Below are positions 32,361 through 40,335 of a stretch of 64,000 nucleotides of DNA, piece by piece. Every line of letters begins with the position of its first letter. The first letter of the stretch is position 1. This DNA comes from Ensifer adhaerens (GTDB lineage Bacteria > Pseudomonadota > Alphaproteobacteria > Rhizobiales > Rhizobiaceae): assembly GCF_001270265.1 (NCBI RefSeq), contig NZ_LGAP01000001.1, positions 496,001 to 560,000 on the forward strand. Direction: 5' to 3'. A model generated the notes under the pieces. That model was not told the DNA's origin. It worked only from the letters and a program-made list of their open reading frames with translations, and made no database searches. A program made the position numbers and the translations under genes.

Positions 32361-33020
32361 TTATCGACGGAACGGCTGCCCTTTGCTGCGTGCGAAAATG
32401 TAGCTGTAGACACTGCCGATCAGGAACGGCAGCACGAACGCGACGATCGTCACTGCCGTCAGCAGCGGCCCGACGCTGAGGAACAATGCGGCAAGCATCA
32501 AGATGCTGCCGGACACGAGCATGAGGCGACCAGTGAGGCGATGCGTTGCCGCCCAGTTGGCCGGGTCGGCGAGTGTCCATGGCAGGCGGAGACCGGCAAA
32601 GCCGTTGGGTTGGGATTTCGGCATCACGTTGCCGATGACGACGGAAAGCAAACCCATGGCGAACGCGATGACGCGGACCATCGACACGTCGATACCGAGG
32701 CCGATGAGCACGATGACGGTCTGTATCGCTGTAAAGAGTGCAAGAATGCCCGTGGATGCAGCGGCTGCAACATGGCGGCCGGCCTGTCGTCTTGGAGCAA
32801 AACGGCCGACGAAAATCATCAGCGCCACGACAACGGCCGCGCCGATTGGCGCTACCAGCAACGCCCTGTCGCGCGGCCAGAACCGATCCGGATTGCCGTC
32901 GACGCCCCAGTGGATCGGAAGCTCGGTGCCGGTTGGAATGGTGAGGTAGCCAGTCAGCGTCGCGCCGACGAGCGCGACAGCCAAAGGCAGGACGAGGGGA
33001 GAACGCAATACAGATGTCAT
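32361..33020 (-). CDS. SdpI family membrane protein (DUF1648-SdpI)
   Basis: The 219-residue product has about six membrane helices. It opens with the DUF1648 motif 'IPTGTELPIHWGVDGNPDRFWPRDRALLVAPIG'. The SdpI part has 'GNVMPKSQPNGFAGLRLPWTLADPANWAATHRLTGRLMLVSG'. In Bacillus, SdpI gives immunity to the SdpC toxin and sequesters SdpR. The frame continues upstream over the sdpR-like gene, but ATG 33020 overlaps its stop (ATGA, 33017-33020), the arrangement of a coupled pair. No toxin gene is seen nearby. Confidence 0.9.
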   Translation of the reverse strand: MTSVLRSPLVLPLAVALVGATLTGYLTIPTGTELPIHWGVDGNPDRFWPRDRALLVAPIGAAVVVALMIFVGRFAPRRQAGRHVAAAASTGILALFTAIQTVIVLIGLGIDVSMVRVIAFAMGLLSVVIGNVMPKSQPNGFAGLRLPWTLADPANWAATHRLTGRLMLVSGSILMLAALFLSVGPLLTAVTIVAFVLPFLIGSVYSYIFARSKGQPFRR

Positions 33021-33286
33021 GGCGTTTGATCCTTCTTGCCGAGTAGTCCGCTCAAGGCTTCCTCCAGGATGGACATGTTGAGGTGGTAGATCAGGCTCGT
33101 GCCACGGCGTTCGACCGCGACCAGTTCGGCATCGCGCAGCTTGTTGAAATGCACCGAAAGCGTCGGTTTGGTCAGATCGAAATGGCCGGCAAGCTCGCCG
33201 GCACTCATCGGGCCGCTTTTCAGCAGCGTCAGAATTTGTCGCCGCACCGGGTGCGAAAGCGCTTCGAAGACGGTGTTGATTCGCAT
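33017..33286 (-). CDS. ArsR/SdpR family winged-helix repressor
   Basis: This 89-residue single-domain winged-helix protein reads 'VFEALSHPVRRQILTLLKSGPMSAGELAGHFDLTKPTLSVHFNKLRDAELVAVERRGTSLIYHLN'. This is the SdpR/autorepressor branch of ArsR without metal-binding cysteines. It lies directly before the SdpI-like gene and overlaps it by four bases. A perfect palindrome just upstream of its start is the likely operator, so the pair is probably autoregulated. Confidence 0.93.
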   Translation of the reverse strand: MRINTVFEALSHPVRRQILTLLKSGPMSAGELAGHFDLTKPTLSVHFNKLRDAELVAVERRGTSLIYHLNMSILEEALSGLLGKKDQTP

Positions 33287-33311
33287 GGCCCACGATCCGT
33301 TGTTACCTCAT

Positions 33312-33333
33312 AATTAGATAATCATCTAATTAG
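33312..33333. promoter_or_regulatory. Perfect 9-bp palindrome, candidate SdpR operator
   Basis: TAATTAGAT (33312-33320) and ATCTAATTA (33325-33333) flank AATC, 26 bases upstream of the sdpR-like start. The AT-rich dyad stands out in GC-rich DNA and also looks like a -10 region. Confidence 0.8.
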
Positions 33334-33366
33334 AGTCAACACGAAGAAATAAGCCTTTTGAACACC

Positions 33367-33401
33367 AAAGCACCCGGCGCGAAAGGCGCGCCGGGTGCTT
33401 T
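33367..33401. terminator. Long hairpin after the DUF418 gene
   Basis: AAAGCACCCGGCGCG (33367-33381) and CGCGCCGGGTGCTTT (33387-33401) make a perfect 15-bp stem with an AAAGG loop, just past the stop of the minus-strand DUF418 gene. A-run and T-run stem ends make it usable in both directions. Confidence 0.8.
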
Positions 33402-33425
33402 GAGATCCCGTCTGAAGTGAGAGCG

Positions 33426-34619
33426 CTATCGCTGATCGGCACTTGCAAGCTTGCGCCATTGCGGCACGCGCCAGATGGTGATGAAGCGCAGCAGCCATTC
33501 CAGCGGACCATAGGCGAAGTGTTGAATCCACCAGCAGCTGAGAATGAGTTGAGCAGCGTAGATGACAAGGGCGATCGATACGGTTTCGAGTGGCGGCACG
33601 CGGCCGACCAAGCCGAGACCGTAGTCATGGAAGATAAAGGCGCAGATGAGGGATTGCAGCAGGTAGTTGGAAAGCGCAGTCCGGCCGGCCGGTGCCAGCA
33701 GGTCGCGCAGCCATCGTCCAGCGGCAGTGTCGAGGAACAGCACCATGGCGCCCACATAGGCTCCCGTCAGCAACGGTGCGGTCAATAGCCCGATGGCAAG
33801 CCCGATGATCGCCAGCGGCGTTTCGCTCATCTCGACGCCGGTATAGGCGTAGACGACGGCGCCGGGCAGGCCGACCAAGACGCCGAGGCGAACAAGCCGC
33901 CGGAACAGGGCGCGGTTCTCCTGCGGCCGAGAGAGGATCTGCCGGCGCCCCGCAATCAGGCCGACGAGGAACATGGCGAGCGCCGATGGCGCCTGTAATA
34001 AGCCGAGGATCACCCAGATTGACGACAGTTCCGTCAGGTGCTGGCCTATGATGGATTGCCAATTGCCCCTGAAGGCCGCTTCCGTCGCGGCAGCTGTGGC
34101 GATAATGGCTTTCCGATCAAGAGGCGGAGGCTCCAGGACGGCGACGACGCCAAGTGCGAACCAGGAAAGCGCCGTACCCACGACCAGCAGGCGAGCGAGC
34201 CGCCAAAGGCTGGCATCGCTTCGCGTCCGCAACATCATCAGCGCGATGCCAAGAACGGCGTAGGTCGTCAGTATGTCGCCGTGAAACAGCAGAACCGCAT
34301 GCGCCAGCCCGATCAGCCAGAGCCCCGCCTGCCGCCGCAACAGCCGTGGCACGAAGGCGTCGCCCGCCTTTTCGGCGGAGCGCATCTGCAGGGTGAAGCT
34401 GTAGCCGAAGAGGAAGGAGAAAAGCAGGTAGAACTTCATCTCGAAGAACAGCGCGACCGCGAAGTGTACGCCGCGGTCGAGACCGGAGCCGAACGACGGA
34501 TCTGGCAATTCGAGGCCGTAAAACGCCGAGGCGAAAGCCATGGTGTTGACGAGCAGGATGCCGAGCAGGGCAAAGCCGCGCAACGCGTCGACCTCGTCTA
34601 TGCGGTCTTGGGTGGTCAT
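33426..34619 (-). CDS. DUF418 domain-containing membrane protein (YeiB-like)
   Basis: This 397-residue protein has about ten membrane helices. It starts with the heparan-alpha-glucosaminide acyltransferase-like signature 'IDEVDALRGFALLGILLVNTMAF'. The C-terminal DUF418 block is 'PAGRTALSNYLLQSLICAFIFHDYGLGL' and 'YGPLEWLLRFITIW'. The family is thought to transfer acyl groups in membranes, but the substrate is not known. ATG 34619 has GGAGG five bases upstream; the GTG six bases earlier does not fit. Confidence 0.92.
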   Translation of the reverse strand: MTTQDRIDEVDALRGFALLGILLVNTMAFASAFYGLELPDPSFGSGLDRGVHFAVALFFEMKFYLLFSFLFGYSFTLQMRSAEKAGDAFVPRLLRRQAGLWLIGLAHAVLLFHGDILTTYAVLGIALMMLRTRSDASLWRLARLLVVGTALSWFALGVVAVLEPPPLDRKAIIATAAATEAAFRGNWQSIIGQHLTELSSIWVILGLLQAPSALAMFLVGLIAGRRQILSRPQENRALFRRLVRLGVLVGLPGAVVYAYTGVEMSETPLAIIGLAIGLLTAPLLTGAYVGAMVLFLDTAAGRWLRDLLAPAGRTALSNYLLQSLICAFIFHDYGLGLVGRVPPLETVSIALVIYAAQLILSCWWIQHFAYGPLEWLLRFITIWRVPQWRKLASADQR

Positions 34620-34900
34620 GATCACCTCCGTAACGGCAGGCGATGTAACTGCCTGCCGGATCCATCTGATTCAAAACGTCTATTGTCGAAGGGCCGGGTC
34701 GGGCGAAGGGTCCACGCCGTCCTCCAACGATCCAGTCGGCAATGTGCCGCGTAAGCCGTTCAAAGGCGGCCAAACCACATTTAATAAATCGAGTAATCTA
34801 TCTAATAATAGACATCATTCACGTCAAGGCTCTCGCCGAGCCGATGCAGGCGACGGTGGTCAGCGGATTCGTTTTGGAGGATGCAGTCCGCGCGGGGCCG

Positions 34901-35554
34901 CTAATTGCTTGCGGCGTTGGCCCTCAGCCAGGCGGTCTGGCGCCGTGCGCGACGCAATGCCGTGAAGGCCGCGCCGATCGAGATGATGAGAAGTGCGACC
35001 AGGATCACCTCGCCATCGCCGAGCCACAGCCCTTCAAAAGCCGAGACGACTGCGGCGAACGTGATCGTCGCCATTCGGTGCTGCTTTGCCATAGGGCCGG
35101 AAAAGTCGCTCGGGGCGCCGTTGGCGCGGCCGAGTTCGCGAACATAGGCGGTGAGCACGGCGAACGCGCCGGCGGCAAAGCCGAGCGCCGGCACGCCGAT
35201 GCCACAACCGGCGCCGACGAGAATGAAGAGGTCGGCGATCCGGTCGGGAAATTCGTTCCAGAACGGACCGTCCGGCGCGCCCTTGCCGCCCTCGACGGCG
35301 ACCATGCCGTCAAAAAGATTGCAGAGCAGACGCATCTGGCAGAACAGGGCCGCGGCGATGAAAAGCAGGGCGCGAAGTCCGTCCTGGGTCTCGCTGGTCA
35401 GCCAGAGCGCAAGGCCCGCTAGCGCTGCGGCCGCCATGCTCGCCTGCGATATCTGATTGGGTGTGATCGCCATCGAAGCGAGGCGCCGGGCGATTGCCTG
35501 CGCCCAGCGGGTGTTGCGGCTGGCCAAAGGCCTGCGGTCGCTGGTTTCTTTCAT
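34901..35554 (-). CDS. CDP-alcohol phosphatidyltransferase family protein
   Basis: At 217 residues and about six helices it has a CDP-alcohol phosphotransferase active site: 'LFDGMVAVEGGKGAPDGPFWNEFPDRIADLF'. This is a D-G-x-x-A-x8-G-x3-D-x3-D-like motif in which the usual Arg after Ala is Val. Such enzymes join CDP-diacylglycerol and an alcohol to make a phospholipid. It is the last of four genes joined by 4-base overlaps, with acyltransferase, CDP-diglyceride synthase and small membrane protein upstream. It is related in arrangement to ynbA of enterobacteria. The alcohol substrate is unknown. Confidence 0.88.
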   Translation of the reverse strand: MKETSDRRPLASRNTRWAQAIARRLASMAITPNQISQASMAAAALAGLALWLTSETQDGLRALLFIAAALFCQMRLLCNLFDGMVAVEGGKGAPDGPFWNEFPDRIADLFILVGAGCGIGVPALGFAAGAFAVLTAYVRELGRANGAPSDFSGPMAKQHRMATITFAAVVSAFEGLWLGDGEVILVALLIISIGAAFTALRRARRQTAWLRANAASN

Positions 35555-35943
35555 TGTTCAAGCTCCCCGCGACTGATCGAATAGTTGTAAAGCACCGCAT
35601 AGCTGGTCGATACCAGTAACGGCACGGCAATCGTCCTAAGAATTTCCGGTGTTCCGGTTGCCGCATGGACGGCGACGAGAATGGTCGTTGAGCCAAGGCA
35701 GGCGAGGAGCGGTGGCATCCAAAGCCGCAAGACCCCGCGGAAACGAAGAGACAGCGCCTCGATCGTCGATTTCAGGCATAGCGTCAGCGCGGCTGAAAGC
35801 GCGCCCTGCACCAAGCCGGCTATCAACAGTCGCGGCATTGCATGATGCCTGTTGGCAAACAGTGCCCATCCGCCCATGGCTAGGAAAGCAAAAAGCACGT
35901 GGACGATGCTGCTGCGGGCAAGGCTGCGCAGCTGGCTGCTCAT
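35551..35943 (-). CDS. Small integral membrane protein of unknown function
   Basis: This 130-residue protein has four predicted helices: 'IVHVLFAFLAMGGWALFA', 'LLIAGLVQGALSAALTLCL', 'MPPLLACLGSTTILVAVHAA' and 'IAVPLLVSTSYAVLYNYSI'. No family is recognised. It overlaps both neighbours by four bases (ATGA), so it is translated with a CDP-diglyceride synthase and a CDP-alcohol transferase. That suggests a role in the same lipid process, perhaps as an accessory or flippase-like subunit. The longer open frame upstream is a shadow of cdsA. Confidence 0.75.
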   Translation of the reverse strand: MSSQLRSLARSSIVHVLFAFLAMGGWALFANRHHAMPRLLIAGLVQGALSAALTLCLKSTIEALSLRFRGVLRLWMPPLLACLGSTTILVAVHAATGTPEILRTIAVPLLVSTSYAVLYNYSISRGELEQ

Positions 35944-36890
35944 GTTAGCGACCACCAGTATCGCGTCAGATGAAAGAAGATCGGTGCCGAGAACACGACC
36001 GAATCCAGTCGGTCGATCAAACCGCCATGTCCTTCGATCAGGTGACCCCAGTCCTTCACCCCGCGGTCCCGCTTGATCGCCGACATCACCAGCCCGCCGA
36101 AGAAGCCCATCATCGTGATGATGAACGACATCAGCCCGGCTTGAAGCGGCGTAAATGGCGTGATCCACCACAGCGAGGCGCCGAGCAGAGTTGCGCTGGC
36201 AACGCCGCCGGCAAACCCCTCCACCGTCTTCGATGGCGAGAGTTTCGGGGCGATCTTGGTGCGCCCGAAGAGCTTGCCCCAGACATATTGCAGCACGTCG
36301 CTCGATTGCACGACGATCACCAGGAAGGCGATCAGCAGCACATTGCGCCCCTCGTAGCCGGGAATCTGCAGCGTCAGCAGTGCCGGCACATGCGAAGCGC
36401 AAAACACGCAGATCATCAGCGCCCATTGGACTTCGGAGATCCGCAGCAGGAAGTTTTGCGTATCGCCGCGCAGGACAGCGATGATCGGCATGAGCAGGAA
36501 GGCGTAAACAGGAATGAAGATCGCATAGATGCCGTATTCTTCCGCCCAAAGCAGATAGTAGTTGATCGGCAATGCCAGGAAGAAGGCGGCGGCAATCGCC
36601 CAATGATCGGCCCGCCGTGTGTTGATGAGCGTGATGAATTCGCGAAGTGCTGCAAAAGAGCAGAAGGCGAAGAGCAACAGCACCCCGACACGTCCGGCAA
36701 TGAAGGCGACGGCGATCAGGAAGACCATTGCCCACCAGGCCTTGATGCGGGCATTCAGGTTCTCGATTGCGCCATTGGAGCCGTCGGGCGAAAGCTTGCG
36801 CTGCAAGATGTAACCGACCGACGAGGCAAACAGCAGGATGCCGCCGACGCCGAGCAGCAGGGTGACCATGTCGGAAGTCGTCGTACTCAT
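35940..36890 (-). CDS. Phosphatidate cytidylyltransferase (CdsA/YnbB family)
   Basis: At 316 residues with about eight helices, it carries the CdsA signature 'SAIKRDRGVKDWGHLIEGHGGLIDRLD' (S-x-x-K-R-x4-K-D...H-G-G-x-x-D-R-x-D) near the C-terminus. It also has the 'SPSKTVEGFAGG' motif. It makes CDP-diacylglycerol from phosphatidate and CTP. Housekeeping CdsA in this group normally lies with uppS/bamA/lpx genes, so this is probably a second, dedicated copy. ATG 36890 overlaps the acyltransferase stop; the longer open frame starts within that gene. Confidence 0.92.
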   Translation of the reverse strand: MSTTTSDMVTLLLGVGGILLFASSVGYILQRKLSPDGSNGAIENLNARIKAWWAMVFLIAVAFIAGRVGVLLLFAFCSFAALREFITLINTRRADHWAIAAAFFLALPINYYLLWAEEYGIYAIFIPVYAFLLMPIIAVLRGDTQNFLLRISEVQWALMICVFCASHVPALLTLQIPGYEGRNVLLIAFLVIVVQSSDVLQYVWGKLFGRTKIAPKLSPSKTVEGFAGGVASATLLGASLWWITPFTPLQAGLMSFIITMMGFFGGLVMSAIKRDRGVKDWGHLIEGHGGLIDRLDSVVFSAPIFFHLTRYWWSLT

Positions 36891-37534
36891 GCGTCGTTGT
36901 CCGTCTGTGCCGGGGCAAGGGAAAGCAATGCGCCTTGCGCCCTGGCGATGAAGTCTTCCTTGCTCTCGCCTGGTTCGACCTTGAGCGGTTCGCCGAAGTT
37001 GATCGTGCAGATCAGCGGTATCGGAACAAACTCGCCCTTCGGCATCACACGGTTGAGATTGTTGATCCACACCGGGACGAGAGCCACGTCCGGCCGCTTG
37101 CGCGCGAGGTGGTAGAGCCCGCTCTTGAACGGCAGCAACTTGGCCTCGGTCTGGTTGCGCGTGCCTTCGGGAAAGACGATCAGCGAGGCGCCGTCATCGA
37201 GCGCCGTCGCCATCTGCTCGACCGGGTCGCTGGTGCGTGCGGCGGGGTCGCGTTCGATCAGCACCGCATCGAAGACGTCGCGGCCGATGAAGGACGTCAG
37301 TTTCGACTTCAGCCAGTACTCGGCGCTGGCGACGGGGCGTGCACGTTCGCGCAGCCAGGGCGGCAGTACGGCCCAGATCAGGATGAAATCGCCATGGCTG
37401 GAGTGATTGGCGAAATAGATGCTTTGTCTCGGCGGCAGGCCGGTTTCGTGCCAGATTGCGCGGGCAGCTGTCAGCGCACGCGCAAACATCATGATGGCGA
37501 CCGAAGCGAGCTTGGCAAGCAAATCGCGAATCAT
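36887..37534 (-). CDS. 1-acyl-glycerol-3-phosphate acyltransferase-like protein (PlsC family)
   Basis: This 215-residue protein has the canonical acyltransferase motifs: 'FANHSSHGDFILIW' (HX4D), 'LIERDPAARTSDP', 'VFPEGTRNQTE' (FPEGT) and 'LVPVWINNLNRVMPKG'. It has a short hydrophobic N-terminus. It should acylate lysophosphatidate or a related acceptor and so feed the CdsA-like enzyme encoded next. It heads the four-gene overlapping cassette on the minus strand. Confidence 0.92.
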   Translation of the reverse strand: MIRDLLAKLASVAIMMFARALTAARAIWHETGLPPRQSIYFANHSSHGDFILIWAVLPPWLRERARPVASAEYWLKSKLTSFIGRDVFDAVLIERDPAARTSDPVEQMATALDDGASLIVFPEGTRNQTEAKLLPFKSGLYHLARKRPDVALVPVWINNLNRVMPKGEFVPIPLICTINFGEPLKVEPGESKEDFIARAQGALLSLAPAQTDNDA

Positions 37535-38078
37535 GCTGCCTCGATCCCATCTTGATGGTATCCCGGTGTCGAGGGATGCATTGCCCCTCGTGCCCGCATG
37601 CGTCCCACGCCCTGCAATGAAATGATCAAATGTCGCCCCTCAAACCTGCAACCGGTCGTAACCTCAGGCTGCATCGACCGACTTTACGCGATTGCGTCCG
37701 CTTCACAAGCGGCCGAAATCGCTCCTGGGATGATGACGTGCGAGCTGTCCAAATTCTTCGATCCCGGCAAGTTTTTTGGCTGACGCGCGGGAAACGATGC
37801 GACGTCACACTGCAGCCTTCGACCCACAGGCGGTTTCCGTGGAACGTTGACCACTTGCAACTCAGCCGCTAGTTTTCAGGTTCATCAAGAGGAGCGTCGT
37901 CCAATGCGCCAGTAATGCCCGGTGAAAACCGAATTCGCCTCAACTTCGCTCGCGAAGGGGATGGACGATGGCATTGCTCGATCCGCAACCACGGACAGAC
38001 GCCGAGGCATTTTTTGCCTGCGATCTCTATTCTCCACGACGAGCGGTCATGTTTGGACATGTTTCCAAGGGACCGACT
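37535..38078. other. Intergenic region with a symmetric hairpin
   Basis: These 544 bases lie between the divergent plsC-like and methyltransferase genes. They should hold both promoters. A nested hairpin at 37688-37722 is annotated separately. An AAGAGGAG ribosome site at 37887-37894 precedes a three-codon ORF (ATG CGC CAG TAA at 37904-37915) whose stop touches another ATG. No frame in the region resembles a protein I know. Confidence 0.5.
37688..37722. other. Two-tier hairpin in the plsC-like upstream region
   Basis: GCGATT (37688-37693) pairs with AATCGC (37717-37722), and CCGCTT (37698-37703) with AAGCGG (37707-37712). The two stems are separated by a symmetric 4/4 internal loop. It could be RNA structure in the leader or an operator; no family is recognised. 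Confidence 0.4.
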
Positions 38079-38888
38079 ATGCAAGATTTATCCAACGCGC
38101 TCGATATCATCGATCACAACCGCCAAGCCTGGGACAGGCAGGCAAGCCAGCAGTGTGAGTGGTCACGACCGGTGACGCCGGAACTGATCGCTGCTGCCCG
38201 TAGCGGGCAATCGCAGGCGCGACTGACGCCCGGTGACCTGCCGAAGGAATGGCTCCCTGACATTCGCGGCAAGAAGATCCTGTGCCTGGCTTCGGCCGGC
38301 GGCCAGCAGGCGCCTATTCTGGCGGCGGCAGGTGGCGAGGTCACGGTCTTCGACATTTCGGAACGGCAACTTGATCAGGACCGACTGGTGGCGGAGCGCG
38401 AGGGCCTGCCGCTGACAATCGTTCAGGGCGACATGCGCGACCTCTCGGTCTTTCCGGATTGCAGCTTCGATATCATCTTCCACCCGATATCGAATCTCTA
38501 CGTGCCCGACGTCCAGCCGGTCTGGCGCGAATGCCATCGGGTGCTGAAGATGGGCGGTCGCCTGCTGGCAAGCTTCTACAATCCGGTGGTGTTCGTCGGC
38601 GACCGCGACCCGAGCTATGCCGAACAGGGCCTCATTCGGCCGGCCTATACGCTTCCCTTTGTCGAGGCGGAACATCTCGCTGCCGACGCTGTGCGCGCCA
38701 AGATCGACAAGGGTGAAGCCTTGGTGTTCGGGCACAGCCTGGCAGCTCAAATCGACGGTCAATTGCGGGCCGGCTTCGTGCTGGCGGGCTTCCACGAGGA
38801 CCGGCAGCCGGTGCCGCGTTTCCTGATCGACAGGTTTGTGCCGACCTTTATCGCGACCTGCGCCATCAAAAGCGACCTCGGCCAATGA
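38079..38888 (+). CDS. Class I SAM-dependent methyltransferase
   Basis: At 269 residues it has the SAM-binding motif 'KILCLASAGGQQAPILAAAGGEVTVFDIS' and 'LPLTIVQGDMRDLSVFPDCSFDIIFHPIS'. 'ECHRVLKMGGRLLASFYNP' follows, as in UbiE/Methyltransf_11 proteins. The A-S-A-G-G-Q-Q variant of motif I is typical of a subgroup common in Firmicutes and rhizobia. Substrate is unknown. ATG 38079 follows AAGGGA; an in-frame ATG at 37968 would add 37 residues of low quality. Confidence 0.87.
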   Translation: MQDLSNALDIIDHNRQAWDRQASQQCEWSRPVTPELIAAARSGQSQARLTPGDLPKEWLPDIRGKKILCLASAGGQQAPILAAAGGEVTVFDISERQLDQDRLVAEREGLPLTIVQGDMRDLSVFPDCSFDIIFHPISNLYVPDVQPVWRECHRVLKMGGRLLASFYNPVVFVGDRDPSYAEQGLIRPAYTLPFVEAEHLAADAVRAKIDKGEALVFGHSLAAQIDGQLRAGFVLAGFHEDRQPVPRFLIDRFVPTFIATCAIKSDLGQ

Positions 38889-38935
38889 TGTGATGTCGGT
38901 GCGCACCTTTCTGAGCGCACCGGATGAAGCCGAAC

Positions 38936-38967
38936 AACCGCAGCGCCCGTCGCGGTGCTGCGGTTGC
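38936..38967 (+). terminator. Hairpin after the methyltransferase gene
   Basis: CAACCGCAGC (38936-38945) pairs perfectly with GCTGCGGTTG (38958-38967), followed by CCTTTCG. A weak T-run makes it a probable terminator. Confidence 0.6.
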
Positions 38968-39091
38968 CTTTCGCAATATCGCGAGCGTCGATCTCCGTGA
39001 CTTGTTACGCGGCGTTACTGTTACGTACTCCCCAAGGCTGCGGTTTTCATTCTTTGCTGTTCACCAGGCAAACTGAAAAGGATCGGGAAAT

Positions 39092-39262
39092 ATGCGCTTC
39101 ATAGCTTTGTTGTTTGTGCCCTTGACGATCGCTCTGCTGGGGCTTTCGGGCTGTGCCACGACTTCCTCGAGCAATACGACCTACGCGCAGCCCCAAACGT
39201 TCGCCCCCGGTCTCGGGGCCTCGAATACGGGCAACGCCACGGCGACTCCGGGCTTCTATTGA
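39092..39262 (+). CDS. Small lipoprotein, 56 residues
   Basis: An ATG at 39092 opens a 56-residue frame with a textbook lipoprotein signal: 'MRFIALLFVPLTIALLG' then the lipobox L-S-G-C. The mature part is short, polar and Ser/Thr/Ala/Gly-rich ('TTSSSNTTYAQPQTF...GNATATPGFY'). No conserved domain is seen. AAGGA and GGGAAA lie upstream of the start. It should be anchored in the inner or outer membrane; there is no Asp at +2 of the mature form (it is Ala), so outer-membrane sorting is expected. The 200-base gap before it has tandem GTTAC motifs near 39004-39024. Confidence 0.75.
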   Translation: MRFIALLFVPLTIALLGLSGCATTSSSNTTYAQPQTFAPGLGASNTGNATATPGFY

Positions 39263-39444
39263 CGCTCAGGCAGTTCGGCACCTGCTGGCAGCCATAAGAC
39301 CGCGGCGGGCGGTGCCCGGCGCGGACGGCTCCTATTTGCGGCGGATCTTTGGGGCCAAGCGGCCGATCGGCGCCCTGGCCGCCAGCCGGCTTGCATTCGC
39401 CGGTCAAAAGTTGCAAACAGCGGCAAACCATCAGGGAAACCGCC

Positions 39445-40335
39445 ATGAGCCTCTCCACGCGCACCACCCGCCCGCTCGATCATCTCGTGCTGCCGGTGGA
39501 CGCACTCGAACAGGCACGGCGTCGCCTCAATGATCTCGGCTTCACGGTGGCCGAAGACGCCCGCCACCCTTTCGGCACCGAAAACGCCTGCGTCTTCTTC
39601 TCCGACAACACCTATCTCGAGCCGCTTGCCGTCGCTTCGCGCGAGGAATGCGAGGCGGCAGCCTTGGCCGGCAACGCCTTCGTTGCCCGCGATCAGGCAT
39701 TCCGCTTCCGCCAGGGGCCGGAGGGCCTCTCGGCGATCGTGCTCGGTACAGAGGACGCCGCCGCCGACCACATGCGGTTTCGCGCCCGTGGCGTTTCCGG
39801 CGGCGACATGCTGGAGTTCTCCCGGCCGATGCGGCTACCCGATGGCCGCGAGGGGCTCGGATCCTTCCGACTGGCCTTTGCCGCTGACCTGCGCTCGCCG
39901 GATTTCTTCCTGTTCAGCTGTCAGCGCGTGCGCGCGCTTCCGACCGACCGGGGTACGCTGGAACGGCACGAAAACGGCGTGCTCGGCATTTCCGAGGTGG
40001 TGCTTTCGGAGACGAACCCGACCGATTTCCAATACCTGCTGCAGGAGGCGGTCGATGAGCGCGAAGTCGCGGCTCACTCCTTCGGCATGGACATCGAGAC
40101 GACGAACGCCAGGATCTCGGTTCTGAGTGCTGCCGGTATGGAAGCCTTCTTCGGTCGCTCGGTTCGCAACGCCGAGCGCGGCTTGCGCGGCCGGGCCGTA
40201 ATCTTCCGTGTCGCCGACCTCGAAGTGACGCGCGCGCTCTTTGCGCGCAACGATATCGAATTTTCAGAAATGGGCGGACGCCTCATTGTGCCCGAAATGG
40301 CGGGGCAAGGGGTGATCTTCGCGTTTGGAGCTTGA
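39445..40335 (+). CDS. VOC family protein (glyoxalase-like)
   Basis: The 296-residue product has two vicinal-oxygen-chelate modules. The first opens '[42 protein letters not shown]', the second near '[25 protein letters not shown]'. His in 'LDHLVL' and Glu in 'YLEPLAV' could bind a metal. The domain pair resembles DUF3864/glyoxalase-like domain 3 proteins. Substrate is unknown. ATG 39445 follows GGGAAA. Its stop overlaps the kdsA start (TGATG), suggesting coupling to KDO synthesis in the rhizobial arrangement. Confidence 0.85.
   Translation: MSLSTRTTRPLDHLVLPVDALEQARRRLNDLGFTVAEDARHPFGTENACVFFSDNTYLEPLAVASREECEAAALAGNAFVARDQAFRFRQGPEGLSAIVLGTEDAAADHMRFRARGVSGGDMLEFSRPMRLPDGREGLGSFRLAFAADLRSPDFFLFSCQRVRALPTDRGTLERHENGVLGISEVVLSETNPTDFQYLLQEAVDEREVAAHSFGMDIETTNARISVLSAAGMEAFFGRSVRNAERGLRGRAVIFRVADLEVTRALFARNDIEFSEMGGRLIVPEMAGQGVIFAFGA

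Noticed and set aside
37915-38175. 86-residue frame before the methyltransferase
   Set aside because: It overlaps the methyltransferase in another frame and has no family likeness; the ribosome site upstream serves only a three-codon ORF.
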